This document shows, piece by piece, positions 34,812 through 50,687 of a stretch of DNA of 64,000 bases. Each line of letters starts with the position of its first letter. Positions within the stretch are counted from its first letter, which is position 1. Under the pieces are notes generated by a model. The model saw nothing but the letters and a program-made list of their open reading frames with translations, ran no database searches and had not been told where the DNA came from. Made by a program: the position numbers and the translations under genes. Source of the DNA: Adineta steineri (Eukaryota; Rotifera; Eurotatoria; Adinetida; Adinetidae); contig CAJNOI010000065.1 in the NCBI GenBank assembly GCA_905250115.1, forward strand, positions 166,055 to 230,054, written 5' to 3'.

Positions 34812-37741
34812 TTATTTTCTTGTTACTTTTGTACCTTTTTTAATTTGTGGTTTATTTAAAATAACACCTGCTTTTCGTGCTTGACCAGTTTTCTTAGTTG
34901 ATGCATAAATTGATTTACGACGTTGGACTTGTCGAAGTGCATTTTTGGCTTGTAAACGATTTGAAAGTTTCTTAACTTTATATATACGTACAATCCAATG
35001 TTCTGTTGTATAAGCTTCTTCAACATGTTGTAAATCAAAATTTTTATTACCGATTTCTACATGACGTGTACGATCAAAACTAGAAGGAGAAAAAAAAAGT
35101 TCTTAATTTATTTGAATATATATATTCTTTTACCCAGGTGGTGATCGAAAATCAGTTTGTAATTCACCAAAACGATAATAACATAATTTATACATTAAAC
35201 AATTGAGCAAAACAGGTGAACCTGATCGATCAACACGAAATTCACCACTTTCAGTGAAATAATCTTGTTCACGAATATCTTTTGGATGTTCACCTATATT
35301 AATATATGACATAAAATATATATTTATATTCTTTATTAGACTCTTCTTTACCTTCAGCGATTCTAACCATCCATAAAAATTTATTAATATCATCTCCAGA
35401 ATATCCAATCATACCACCAAAAATAACTAATATATAATCAACATCAAGCATTGTCATTATTTTATAAGCTTCTGTTTCATTGCTTGACATAGCTTTTCCA
35501 ACTAATGCAATATGACTATTATTCCATGTATTATTATCAACTAAAACTGTTCGATTTCCCATGCCAGCTATCTGATAACCATAATCCCACCATGACATAA
35601 CACGAGCTCTTTCAGGAGTATTTTTTCTTAACCAATAATAAGCTTCACGAAAATCATCAATTATATATCTTGAACCATCGTTATTATATGAAGCAAGAAC
35701 GATGGATGGTGATGAATAAGCATTTGAAGTAACCCATGTACAATGAACAGCAAGTAACATTAACATCATTGCAACTAAAAACAACAGAACAATTCCCATG
35801 TCTAGTCTTAATTTTTATTATTAGGAATACTTACTGCAAATAACAACAATTGTTTTGATATTTGATGAAACAATATTAGCATCATCATCACCATCTGGAG
35901 TACCATTTGATGGGCCACGTCGTCCAGTAACTGTTTTTGATTTACCAGCTTTATCATATAAATTACGATTATTTTTTTCATTTGTTTCACTTTCATTATC
36001 ACTTTCATCTTCACCATTTGTTGTTACAACTGGACTTGAATTCATATCTGATGTTTCCGTATCTGCATAATAATCAAGTGTTTTTGATAATGCAATTGCA
36101 GCTAAATAGACAGAAAAATTAGAAAAAAAAATAAAATCGAAATGTTTTGCTTTTACCAAGTACACAAACACATGGTGTTAATGTTAACATTAAACGAATC
36201 ATAACACCAGCAAAATACGATGCAAATACAGCATAGAGAACAATAAAAACACGTTCATCATTTAATTCTCGAATACAAAACCATGCTCCAACCGGGAATA
36301 AACAAATTAATAAATGAAGATCTATAAATTCAAACAAAAAACAAAAAATTTAGATTTCATTATAAAAAAATTTTACCAAAAAAGAATGATGTCCATGTTG
36401 TTGGCTGATGTTCACTAACACTAGCAATAATTGGTATATGTATTTTAGCATAATTTGTATCCCATAAAGAATAAAATCTTCCAGACCATGGTGCAATATA
36501 ACCAGTATACGTTAAAAGAACGACAACAGCCAATACACCTAAGCCAATCATGATCATTAAACCAAAAAATAATTGTTTTAAATCTCCAGCACGTGGTAAT
36601 TTTGCATAGAGATATTCAATGAATGCATATGCTTGTATAAGAGCGAAAACACCAGCTGCTAACATATGTTCACTTGTACGAACTGGTTGAAAGCCAACAA
36701 ATGGAATTTGCATGGAAAGTATTAAACCAAGAATGAAAAATGTTGAATAAGATACATATAATCGAAGTGAGTATCGACGAAGTACAAGTAAAACAAAGAC
36801 ATGAACAGGAATTAAGTTAATAATAAAAACATAACCACCCCATGCTGAGACCTTTTAATCAAAACAAAAAAGAAGAAGAGATGACAAATATTTCAAAAGT
36901 TATAACATACCATATAAAAGTAAGATAAAGCTGTGCAACTTGACCAGAAAACGCTACCAGTTTTAACCGAACGGATCCAAAGGAAATATGTAAACATAAG
37001 TGCAAAGATGGCAATACCTTAAATAAATTCATTTTTATTTGTATAATGAAAAATATTCTATTACCTTCATTGTCGTATGATCCAGCGACACTACGTGATG
37101 AATAACCTGGTGCAATAGCAATAAATGCTGCTGCAAAAAGGCCGGCACGTTTTGACCAAAGTTCTTTTGTAAGTAAATAAGTTGCCAATGCAGTTAAACC
37201 ACTAAAAAATGGTGCCAAAAAAACACAAATTTCACGGATATGAATTGGAATATTGATCATATGTAAAAACCAATGAATAACACCGCTTGTAACCATTAAA
37301 CCTTTAAAAAACATTATAGGTCTTACATGTCTTATTTGCAAAAAACAAATTACCTGGATAAACAGTTCCACCAACAATACGTCCAAGTGGATACCAAGCA
37401 AGTTCATCGAACCAGTTAAGAAAGTTATAAAATCCATTTTCTGTCATATAAGCTGTTGATCGATAATTAAACCATGGATCGAATTCATGAATAATTGATT
37501 CGAAACGAATAACAGAAAATAATCGAGACATAAAACCTGATATATATGCACATGTTAAAACAACAAAACTGATTAATGATGTTAGACCAGTTGGTGAAAG
37601 TAACGATGATGTTGCCAATGTATTTGATGAACTTGATAAACGTTTTTTTGAACTAAGTTTAGGATTAAGTTCGGACTCAGTAGTTAAGAGTCCTGAACCG
37701 TCATTGACGGTGGACTGATTTGTTGTTACTTTAGCAGCCAT
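34812..37741 (-). CDS. STT3B: Oligosaccharyltransferase catalytic subunit STT3B
   Basis: Catalytic subunit of oligosaccharyltransferase, which moves the preassembled glycan from dolichol diphosphate to Asn in N-x-S/T sequons in the ER lumen. The first exon (37354-37741) has a Ser-rich cytoplasmic tail, a first membrane helix and the metal-binding loop [15 protein letters not shown]. Later exons carry [71 protein letters not shown], the external-loop motif [10 protein letters not shown] and, in the lumenal domain, the WWDYG motif (codons near 35583-35597) with [20 protein letters not shown]. The Lys/Arg-rich tail ends KKGTKVTRK. The long N-terminal tail and tail sequence fit STT3B better than STT3A. 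About ten short GT-AG introns. A variable acidic/Ser loop (35860-36050) matches the known variable cytoplasmic loop. Nothing appears broken. Confidence 0.96.
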
Positions 37742-39640
37742 CTACAATAAGAAATTCATAAAATTTGTTTTTTTCTCGTTACTGAACGATGGTAAAAAGA
37801 ATAAGTAAAGAAAGACAGCCAACAGGTCTGGAATAATTCTGTCGGTTAATCGAGACAACAAATCAAATAGCACAGAATTCAATCATGTAATCTACTGTCA
37901 TCTATAAACTTTTCGTATTTTTTTTTGATATGTCACTTTTAAATCACGATCATATCTATATATAAATAATAATGGTGAATTGTATTTTTTTTTCTACTAA
38001 TTATTCATTAGCTTTTGTGCTTTATCGAACATATAAACAATCAAGCTAAATCACAACAAAAATAATTATTTTCAATGAAAACATGTTAAAACAAACCATT
38101 ATAGTAATGGCTTTTTCAGGTGTTTTTTTAAATATAGCATAGATTAAATTAAGAAGGTCAGAATGGGAACATGTATATATATATCAACAGCTTCCATTCA
38201 GTCTAAATACATTAACTTCACATATAAATTAGGGAAAGTATTGTTGTCTTCGAACTTCTCTAGCTCATGCATTGAAGGGAAATGTAAGATAGAGTTCATT
38301 AGGTTTAATAGTCGATTTGCGATCTAGTTTACTTATTAATGACAATGCAGAGAATATTCGATATATTGCTTCGCTTGGAAATATAAGTCGACCGAATTAT
38401 TTAAATCTCTATACTAAAAAGTTGAGTTCGAGTGAAATCAAGACTATAAAGTATCCAATGATTTGTCAATTATAACACACTAATTAAATTTCTAATTATG
38501 GAAAAGAGAACATTTGTATCAGTATTCTGTTCTATATTTGATTTTGAAATATAAAACGTGTAAAATTGGAGCTTAGCAAGAAAAAGTGCTGGATATATTT
38601 GTTATTCTTCAAAGGTTAAGATGACATTTTTATGATGTATTTTTAAAATACTGTCAAATGACTTGATGCACATAACATATACTATGTTACAAACATGAAG
38701 AGCTCATATTAAATGATTAATGTGTTAAGATAAGATTGACATATATTAAAGTCAAAAATAGATTGTACCTAACAAGATATATTTTAAATTAAAAACAGTT
38801 TTTCTAAAAAAAACAATAATTATATTAATGAGAGTAGATGTACTCAGCAGGGTCTATTTGTTTGAGAAAACTGAAAATCATTCATTATAATATTGAAGTG
38901 TTAGTCTTTTTTTAATGTGCGAGAGATATTTTAATGTAATTAGTTTTTCTAATATGTAATTATAATATTAATAGAATGTTGAGTTATTAATAGTATTGTT
39001 TCGTCAGAAATACATTATAAAAGTTTAAAAAATCAAAATAATATATAATAATAGTTTGGTCAACAGACACATACTTAACTTCATGCGAAAAATAAATACA
39101 GAATGCAGAGAAGTTCATGTCTTGTTTGAAGAGATTGATTACTTGCTCAAGACAATAAATAATACGTGACGCATAAAATCAATACTGAACATTTCCAATA
39201 GCTGTGATGTGGAAAACAGAAAGCACAAAACGAGATGATCACCATATCTATAGTAAATTTCATTATATTAACAAATATAACACTTAGTAATATATTCCAT
39301 AGATATATCTAAACATGGTTTGTCCTAAACAGAATTATATGTATTTTTGTGACGATAGATTTAGATAGACATCTAGACAATGATTGAAACGAATTGTGTA
39401 GTGACAATCATTAATTTTTACTATCGTTTAACTGATAATTCATTTAGAGTAAAACACGAACATTTGATTGAATATACAACATGACTGCTGAAAACTCAAA
39501 ATTGTTACAAATTTGAGTCGAATTGAAATTAAGTGTCATATCCCGATCAAGGATATGAATATTATGAGGAACGAAATATCTCATTTCTAGCTGATCATAT
39601 AAAAAACTAACTGTTACTATATGATATAGTGTGATTCATC
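37742..39640. other. Intergenic, STT3B 5' flank
   Basis: AT-rich DNA upstream of STT3B, so it should hold that gene's promoter. No domain-bearing open frame and no element with clear ends was seen. Confidence 0.4.
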
Positions 39641-39790
39641 CAGCGGGGGGGGGGGCAGGGCTTTTTGCTTTCTCGGAAGGTACCTGTGCCCCCCCCTCCC
39701 GGAATTCAGTAAAATTACGCTTTTTGCGCCTAAAACTCTACGTTTGCGTTCCCCCTCCCGGCAATTAATTTCGCACCCTCTGACGAAAAA
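39641..39790. mobile_element. Degenerate G/C-run element (MITE-like)
   Basis: Contains an 11-G run at 39643-39653 and two copies of CCCCCTCCCGG followed by AATT or CAATT (about 39690 and 39752). Its general make-up resembles the segment at 57345-57480, which also has repeated GGGAGGGC words. The outer words CATCCAGC and GCTGGATAAA are weakly inverted. No target duplication found. Likely a decayed short DNA element or pair of elements. Confidence 0.35.
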
Positions 39791-40199
39791 AGCTGGATAA
39801 AGCACTGATGATATATTTTCATATATAACTTACGTTTTATTATTTGCTGTTCTACTTTAACTCTTTCGGGATCGGACATGCTTATACGCATCCAAAAATA
39901 CACAGAAATAATTGAATTCACAGTTGGCATGCATAAAATTATGAACAAGTTTTTTTACAAAATATTGATACTCAAACATAGAGAAGTCAACTTTTCTGCC
40001 TGAGAAGTTTTGAAAAAACAAACAATTCATTCTTAAAGGATTAAAATACAGCACTTGAAAAATCTCTTGACAATTACTTGACATAGAAAGGTGTCATGTG
40101 TAGATAAACATTGATTCTTGCTCGTCTTTTTGTACTTTTTTATTTGTGTGTGTAAGAAAACTTCATTCAAGGAGTTAGAAGAGACACGCACACACAGAC

Positions 40200-41286
40200 A
40201 CAGAAAGAGAGAGAAAAAAAGAAGATACAAACACATTTGTTTTTGAGAAAAAAAAGAGCGTAAGAGAGAGAGAGAGAAAGAAGAAAAACCAGAACGAGCG
40301 AGCGAGCAAAAAAAAGAGCGAAAAAAAGGACATCTGTGTATATACGCGTATTAAAAAGAAAGAACAGAAAAAAAAAATTTCAAATTAGACAAAGTACTTG
40401 ATGACGTACAAATTTCGTTTTTATTTCTAATTATTTTCTTCTCAAAATACAAAAAAGCGAGAAAGAAAGAAAAAGAGAAAATTAAAAATTTTGGTTGTTT
40501 AGATCTCATGACGGTTGTTGATGGATTACAAAACCACCGATGACTATTGCTGCTGAATTAAGAAAAAGAAAAGAAAAGAAGAAAAAAAGGCACTGAGGCC
40601 GAGATTCGAATTGTATAGTTTTCTTTTTTCTCTTTAGGATTATAATGGATATTAGCAGAAGATCAAAAGAAAAGAATAGAATGAATAATGTTGTTTTTGA
40701 CGGTCACTGTTGGCACACACGCGCGCAAGAGAGAAAAGAAGCACGACTAACCTACAGACAGACTGTACACGACGAGCATAACGATTGTTATAGGTCTGAA
40801 ATAGGAAGGACAGGAACGAATTTTGTTGAGCTCAAGACAATGATGACAACAACAACAATTATACGAAGATGAACATTAACAACAATAACAAGAACAACAG
40901 AAAGATATAGACAGCACCAAACAGTTTCGACGTGCGCGTCATAGGTGTTTTGTTTGTTCGTTCGTTCGTTCTTCAAAAAAAGGATTATGAGAGAGAGAGG
41001 GAGTGTGAATTAGGATATTAAAAATTGAGCGGCGCGCGCGTTTGGGAAAAACGGAACAAAAAAAAATGAAGAAACACAAAGCTTATTTTGCTAATAAAAT
41101 AAATATATATGAAGACGAGAACTCTTGCGTACTTCGCAAAAAGAAAAAAGAAAAGAAGATAAAAACGAGAAAAAAAAGAGAGAGAAATACATCTCAAAAT
41201 ACAAGCACACGCACACACACACACACACAAATTTACGAGATGAGAATAGGAGAGAGAGAGAGAAAAAGAAGTACGAGAGACAGGAA
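40200..41286. repeat. Purine-rich low-complexity tract downstream of Gs-alpha
   Basis: About 1.1 kb in which the plus strand is strongly enriched in A and G: AGAGAGAGAGAGAAAGAAG at 40265, GAGCGAGCGAGC, AAAGAAAAGAAAAGAAG, AGAGAGAGAGA near 41255, and a (CA)n run at 41206-41228. On the Gs-alpha transcript it would read as a pyrimidine-rich 3'UTR. Open frames across it are biased lysine/arginine or phenylalanine strings and not genes. Confidence 0.6.
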
Positions 41287-44144
<2,858 letters not shown>

Positions 44145-45531
44145 CTGGAGCCATGCATGCACGCATAGATGCGCGTCGATAATAAATTCCTTTTTATTTT
44201 GTTTTTTTTAATCAAACAACAAAAGAAAAAACGTTTATAGATAATCTAAAAATAATAGAAGAAATTCTCTTGAAATAATCAAGAACATAGACAAATAGAA
44301 CATTATTTCAATATAGATGTTTCATATACAACCGCACATAATGCGTATGAAAGACGAAAATTTATGACAAGCTAAGATTAGCAAATGTGCCCAAAATAGC
44401 TCACTAGACATCTATGCACTTGTTAATGATTAAAAACAACAAAGAAATTCAAGAGGAAAAAAATCAAGAATTTTTTATTTTAAAATAACTTTTTAAAAAA
44501 GAACAAAATTCATATTCGATTTGTTATTGCCATATTCGAGGTGTTGTTGTTATTGTCATTAGAATTATTATTATTATTATTATTATTGTTGTTGTTTATT
44601 TTGTGTCGAACGAGCAATTGAAATAGATGGTTGGCGGAAAGAATACCAATGTCTGATTGGTTAATAGAACTAACCTATAGGAAAAAAAGAAATTTTTTTT
44701 TAAAATAATTCAAATTTGAAATTTGAATTGTTTCAAACGTAAGTTTCCTTTTTTATTATTAATTAAATAGAAGAATATTCGTAATAGATTTTTTGGGGAA
44801 ATAATTAAAGCTTTTTTTATCCGTTTGAATAAATTTATAAAGAAAGCAGAATTAGATATAATATAATTTTTAAGGCTTAACCATACTAAGCGATTATGAG
44901 AGATATTTCCTTTAATACAATAGAATTTCTTATTCAGATGTTATGGTATGTTTAATTTTTATCTGATCGGAAATATTAGAAAGTTTATTTTACAATCGAA
45001 GTCAAACGATCCCGTGAATTATTTTCTAGTCTACGAAATCGAATTTTATAGTCTGCTGCGATTATTATTTAATGAAACATAATGTCGACGATTTAATCAT
45101 CAGGAATCGAAAAAGGTACGAAAAATCCCATGAAATAGCTGATAATTCGAAATTTTGATAAAACCCATTTTCGAGCTTTTATAATCATTACAAAAACATA
45201 TATTTGTCCAGGGGCTCCGATTACCTATTTGTCTTTCTGCCAAAATCGAAAAAACCTTCTGCTAAAATTTTTAAAGTTCTTCTGTAAACTTGTTTTTTAT
45301 GCTCTTTTTGCCAGAAACTCCAGTAAAAACAGTTTTTCGAGGCAAAATTCCACAGAAAGTACATATTTTCTACGTTATATGACAGCACTTTTACCAAATT
45401 TTATCCCCTCCTACTTTTGAAAACAATCGGGAACCCTGTATTTGTCTCTGCATAGGCTTTCTGATTTAAAAAAATTCATCATTTATTTTTGTTTTCAAGA
45501 GATTATTCAAATTTATTTATTTATTTTAGAA
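44145..45531. other. Intergenic between divergent Gs-alpha and Claspin genes
   Basis: About 1.4 kb shared upstream region of two head-to-head genes. It includes an (ATT)n microsatellite at 44565-44587 and otherwise AT-rich sequence. A segment at about 45150-45430 is somewhat less AT-rich and has a short open frame with no recognisable domain. No RNA gene seen. Confidence 0.45.
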
Positions 45532-48500
45532 ATGTCATCAAATTTATTTTATGATAGTGATGACGAACGTGATAGTTTTGATGTTGAACGTTTACAAATT
45601 CAAACGTTCCAAAATAATTTTTTATCAGCATCGATAGAAAGTAGTGAAGATGATGATGAAGGTATAATTGATGGTACTAAAATTCCTTCATCAACTAAAA
45701 CAAAAACTCGTGCTCGACATTCATATTTGGATATATCAATATTATCATCATCACCATCATCTATATCTATTCAAGACGAAGAAAAACATGATGATGATAA
45801 TAATGAACAAAATCCATTTGATATTATTTCAAAATCTATTGATCTTGACCATCTCAAACCTGTGAAAAAGAAAAAAAGTCTTGGTGTAGCAAAATCAAGA
45901 ATTATTCTTGATACAACTGATATTTATGAACAAGATGATAGTAATCATAGTCATGATTCATTTCGAAAAAATGATGGTAAAATTAATTGATTATTTCATA
46001 GTCATTTTTTTTTATTCATTATTAAATAGATGATGATAACAATGATGATATACAATCAAGTAAAACTAAATCAAATGCCAAAGTAAAATAAATAATTTTA
46101 TGTTTATTCAATTATGTGTTTTTTTTATTTAGTCAAAAATTCGAAAACCAACGAAAGCTGCAATTTTGGAAACAGAAAAAAAGATGCAACAACTCAGTCG
46201 TTGTAAGATAAAATTAATTATATCGGCTTTGAATAAAAGATCTCAACTAGGGAGCTGCACCGAGTCTATCAAGTCCAACGAAAGAGTCGTAAATTATTCT
46301 AACATTTTGTAAAGAGATGTTTGCTCTTTCATTCTGTGTGCTTAGAATCGTGCAAGAGCCTTTCATAGTCCAAATTTTTTTGGGTAAAAGCTCGGGTTTA
46401 GACCCGGGCACGGAACTACGGGTCCGGATCTTTTTTTTCATAAAATTTTAGCTACGAAAGGCTCTTGCACGATTTTAAGCACACAGTATGAAAGAGCAAA
46501 CATTTCCCTACCAAATGAGCGTTCGAATAATAGTTGAGTATCCGAAATGATAGAATAATTTACAACTCTTTCGCTGAACCCAACAAACGCCAAGATTACA
46601 ATATTTTTACCGATGATAGAATCTTATAACTTGTCATAAAATCTATTTTTTGTTTTAGCTGAACATTTAGTATTACCCACATTTATTCCCAAACCATTAG
46701 AAACATGGCATGCATTAGAAAAACGATCTCGACAAGAATTAATGAATGAAATTCGTGCAAAGTAAAGAAAATAGTTATTAAAAAAAGAAAACTTATTTTT
46801 TTCATTTTAGAAATCCTTCATTTACTCCTCAAGATCCTGAATTACCTGAATTACCAGTAGTTGATATTGAAACAACTGCAGCATCAACACTTGCTGATAT
46901 AACGAAATTAATCGAGGATAAACCATCAACATCATCCAATACTCTCAATAAACTTAGTCGATTTTTAAATCCAGATATATTAAAAAAGAAACCAACAATG
47001 TCAAATATGGAAAAAGAATCAACTACAATGATCGATTTAACTGATACAAAAAAAGCACCAAGCCAGTAAGGAAAATAAATTATTATTTAAAATATATGTT
47101 TTTTCCTTTATTCATTTTAGTCCTACTGTTAAATCAGCTATTAATATTTCACTTGGTATGTTTTTTTTTCGCATAAAAATATGTAATTATTTTATTTTTA
47201 TAATTATTAGATTGTATTAAATCTCCATCATCTAATAAGAAATTATTTGAAATGCAAAAACAACTTGGTATTCGAATGCGAGCTAAACGAGCAGCGATGC
47301 TAGCTGAAAATGTGACAAATACTAAAATTGAAAGTGATGATGAAGAAGAAGAAGAAGAACAAGAAGCAGAAGAAATTGATGACGACTCAATGGATACTAC
47401 CGATGAAAGTAATGATGTAAATTCTGAAATTGTATCGATTATTGAAAAAGAAAATGTAAATATAAAATATTAATTTTTGAAAAATATTTTATATGGTAAT
47501 TATATTTTAAGGATAATTTACAAATTAATGAAGAGACAAGACAATCTCTATGTAAGTCATCATTTTATGAAGAAAGGAAAACTAATATGTATTTTGTTTA
47601 GCTGATGATGATGAAGATAATGACGAGGATGAAGAGCAAGAAGAAGAGAATGAAAAGGAAAATACTAATACACCTAGTGATCCAAATCGACCTTCATTAA
47701 AAGTAATTTTATAAAAGTAAAGATTGTCTAAATATCATTTGATTTCTAGACGATACTTACACGATTGGAATCATCAAGTGAACCGATACAACCACAACCA
47801 GTGTAAGTAAAAAATGAATCAGTTATTTATTAACTCGGTATTATCCCTTTTAAACTCCGACCTTGTCCACTAACACTAGTTATAGTCAATGCAGATAGTC
47901 TCGTGCTAATCATTATTTCTAATTATATAACTATTCAGTCAATGAACTATAAATAAGTTTTGTAGAAAATTATTTTTTTGTTTAGAGAACAAAATGGTCA
48001 AACTGAATGGTTTAATTCTGCACGGCCAGCACAGTTTGATTCTGAGCTTGAAATGCTTTGTTCCGGTGCATTTGATGGAAATAATATGTATGTATTTTAT
48101 TTTGTATAATTAAAAATTCTATCTATATTGTAATTATTTTTAAGTATTCCACTATCGCAAAATTATACACGTGTTGAACCGATGGCATTTTCTCCATTGC
48201 CACCGACACAAATCGAAGAAGAAGATGAAGAAGATATTGGTGTACGACGTCCGAAAGTTCGTCAATTAATTGATGATGATGATGATGATGATGAAGATGA
48301 TTCAAATAAACAATTAAATAGTGGAAGTAATAATGTCGAGGAAAGTGAAGATGAAGAAGTAGAAGATAATGAAGAACAAGAGGAAGAAACAGGAGATAAT
48401 GAAGAATTAGTTGATTATAAAAAACAATTGTTTGAAATGGAAGCTGAAGAATCAGGTTTGAAATCAACAAATATATTTTATTATTTGGAAAAATATTCTG

Positions 48501-49871
48501 AGTTTTTTTAGGAAGTGAAGTTGATGAAAAAGAAAAGGATAATGATGATGATAGTGATGATAATGAAGAACCTGATGAAGAATTACAAAAATTTATTGAT
48601 ACAGCAGCTATTGAAGTCGATGAAGATGAAGCAGATAGTATGGCTAAAGTTCATGCGTAAGTGATTTCGATTTTGAATCAATTTATTTCTTTATAAATGT
48701 TTTTTCATAGAAAAATAAAAGCAAAAGAAGATGAACAACAATTAAAATTACTCAAAGAACAATATCTCGATTTCGACGGCGATGATGATGGAAGACGAAT
48801 AAAAATATCTAAAGGTAATAGTTAAATAAAAACAAAAATATTTAAAATTTATTATTTAATTAGCTCGAACGGATGATGAAGAAGAAGATGATCCTGATTA
48901 TAATAGTGAAATAGCAGAAGAAGAAGAAGAAGATGATGAAGATGATGATGAAAATAATCCAATGAATTTACATGATCGAATGAGTGAATTAGAACGACAA
49001 CGTTCTATACAAGATAATCAGGTAAGATAAAATCAATTGATTATCTAATCAAAACAAAAATATTTGTTTTTAGGCTGAAGAACTTCATCTAGACGAAGAT
49101 TTAGATAGTATTGGTCAAAATAGTTTAATGTTTAAAAAAGGTCTTGTACTTAAACAGAAAAAAATCCAAAGTAAGTTAAACATATCTTTATATTGGTTAA
49201 TAGAGAGATTAGCACTAGTAATTACCAACATATAGAACACCCGCGATGTCATTTGGTTTTTTAATAGAAATACTATCAGATTTCGATAAGGGCATATGGG
49301 ATCTATCTGTCAGATCAATCAGTTTTTGTAATTCATTATTCTACTCTTCAATCATCATTTGCATATTATTTTTAGATACGACTACATCTCATATTGAATC
49401 AACGACTCAAACAACAACTAGTTCGACAACGAAAAAAACTAATCAAACTCGTTCTGTTACACTTAGTTCAGTTCTATTAGCTAAACGATTTAGTTCAACA
49501 CTCTTAGCACCAGTTAATAGAAATAATATAACGGTAGCGAATATAAATAATTCAAATGAAACAACAATGACAACAAAAAAACAACATAATCCTCGACGAC
49601 ATGTTTTTACAACAAATACAACAGCTATTAGTACAAATGAAAATCAAAATCCAACAACATCATCATCTGGTGAAAAAGTAAATAGTTTTATATTTCAATA
49701 GAATATATATATATAATAAAATTTTAGCGATCTAATTCCACTGATAAATCTCCGAAAACAAATATTAAAAGATTTAAACAATCAACAACAACAACAACTG
49801 TTACAACAAAAACTAAAGAATCAGCAACAAGTGTATTTTCCGCTTTAGCATTATCGAATACACGACATTAA
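45532..49871 (+). CDS. Claspin (checkpoint mediator)
   Basis: Predicted replication-fork and checkpoint adaptor that helps ATR activate CHK1; nuclear. A long acidic, low-complexity protein on about 18 exons. Diagnostic pieces match Claspin in order: acidic N-terminal exons with SDDERDSFD; KLFEMQKQLGIRMRAKR (about 47240); ELEMLCSGAFDGNN (about 48045-48085), like the LCSG motif of Claspin; KKQLFEMEAEESG..SEVDEKE; DEELQKFIDTAAIEVDEDEA; KIKAKEDEQQLKLLKEQYL; and a late block ending QNSLMFKKGLVLKQKKIQ. The last two exons (49375 to about 49680, then about 49728-49871) are Thr/Ser-rich with PRRHVFTTNT and end SVFSALALSNTRH. Start chosen at 45532, where the N terminus fits; a splice acceptor TTATTTTAG lies 2 bp upstream. 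The intron at about 46206-46659 is enlarged by a hairpin element. Much of the length is acidic repeat, so exon borders there are less sure than the family call. Confidence 0.8.
46275..46585. mobile_element. Hairpin MITE in a Claspin intron
   Basis: Inverted arms: outer CGAAAGAGTCGTAAATTATTCT (in two words, about 46279-46300) against AGAATAATTTACAACTCTTTCG (about 46552-46573). Inner arms GTTTGCTCTTTCATTCTGTG / GCTTAGAATCGTGCAAGAGCC (46319-46360) match GGCTCTTGCACGATTTTAAGC / ACACAGTATGAAAGAGCAAAC (46460-46503) in reverse complement. The centre holds a GC-rich GGGTTTAGACCCGGGC palindrome. The whole segment folds into one long imperfect hairpin and has no coding sequence. Confidence 0.75.
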
Positions 49872-50687
49872 ATTTCCAATTCTCTAAATCTTGCATGACT
49901 TGTCAGATCTTTTTTTCCCCTCTCTCTATGTAATTATTACCTATATTTATCCAAACTTATTTTTTTATATGTATGTTTGTGAAGAACTTACTATGTCTTT
50001 ACTTGTATTGCTCAAATTTTTTTTCTTTTCGATGAACTTACTTAACTTTGTGTGTGTGTTGCTTCTTCTATATGCATGTTCTTTTCTTTTACTCGGTGAA
50101 CAAAAAACCGATAGAAATTAGTCAGATAGATAAATAAAAAAAACATATATTGATTCAGATAGAAACACGAATATTTAGAATTTAATCAAAGCTGAAATAA
50201 TATTATGGAATCCTCAAGTTTACTTCCTAAAACTTTTTATTAGATCTGAGTAGGAGATAGTTCAAAAAACGCCTTGCGATTAGTTATCCTTGATAAATGA
50301 TCTGCACGAATTAATTTCGAGAACATCTGTCATTCTTCTCAAAGACCATCAGCAATATTCTTTTACATGAAAGGATCTTATTTCGTTGTAGTTAATTCTC
50401 TTTTTTTGGTATTAAATTAACAAAGTAATTTCATTCGTCTAAATTTTATTCAATAGAAAAATATACTCCTTAGGTGTGTTTTTTTATTTATCAAGCATTT
50501 TACGAGCCATAATTTCTTTCTGTTTTGAAATTCATCAATATATTATTTTCGTCTGATTATTTACTTCTTTTTTAAACACATAATGTTCAGTTATTTTATT
50601 TTATTGACATTCAATGACCATGAGTTGAAAAATCAGCATGACAAAACTTTTATTCTTTTATATTCTAGAAGTAAAACCGATTTCAGA
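49872..50687. other. Intergenic between Claspin and CSN2
   Basis: About 0.8 kb between two co-directional genes, containing the Claspin 3'UTR and the CSN2 promoter. No repeats or RNA genes recognised. The open frame at 49891-50121 is a hydrophobic string typical of T-rich DNA and not a supportable gene. Confidence 0.45.

Noticed and set aside
48123..48470. Antisense His/Leu-rich frame over Claspin
   Set aside because: It is the reverse of the acidic GAT/GAA-rich Claspin exon, a shadow frame.
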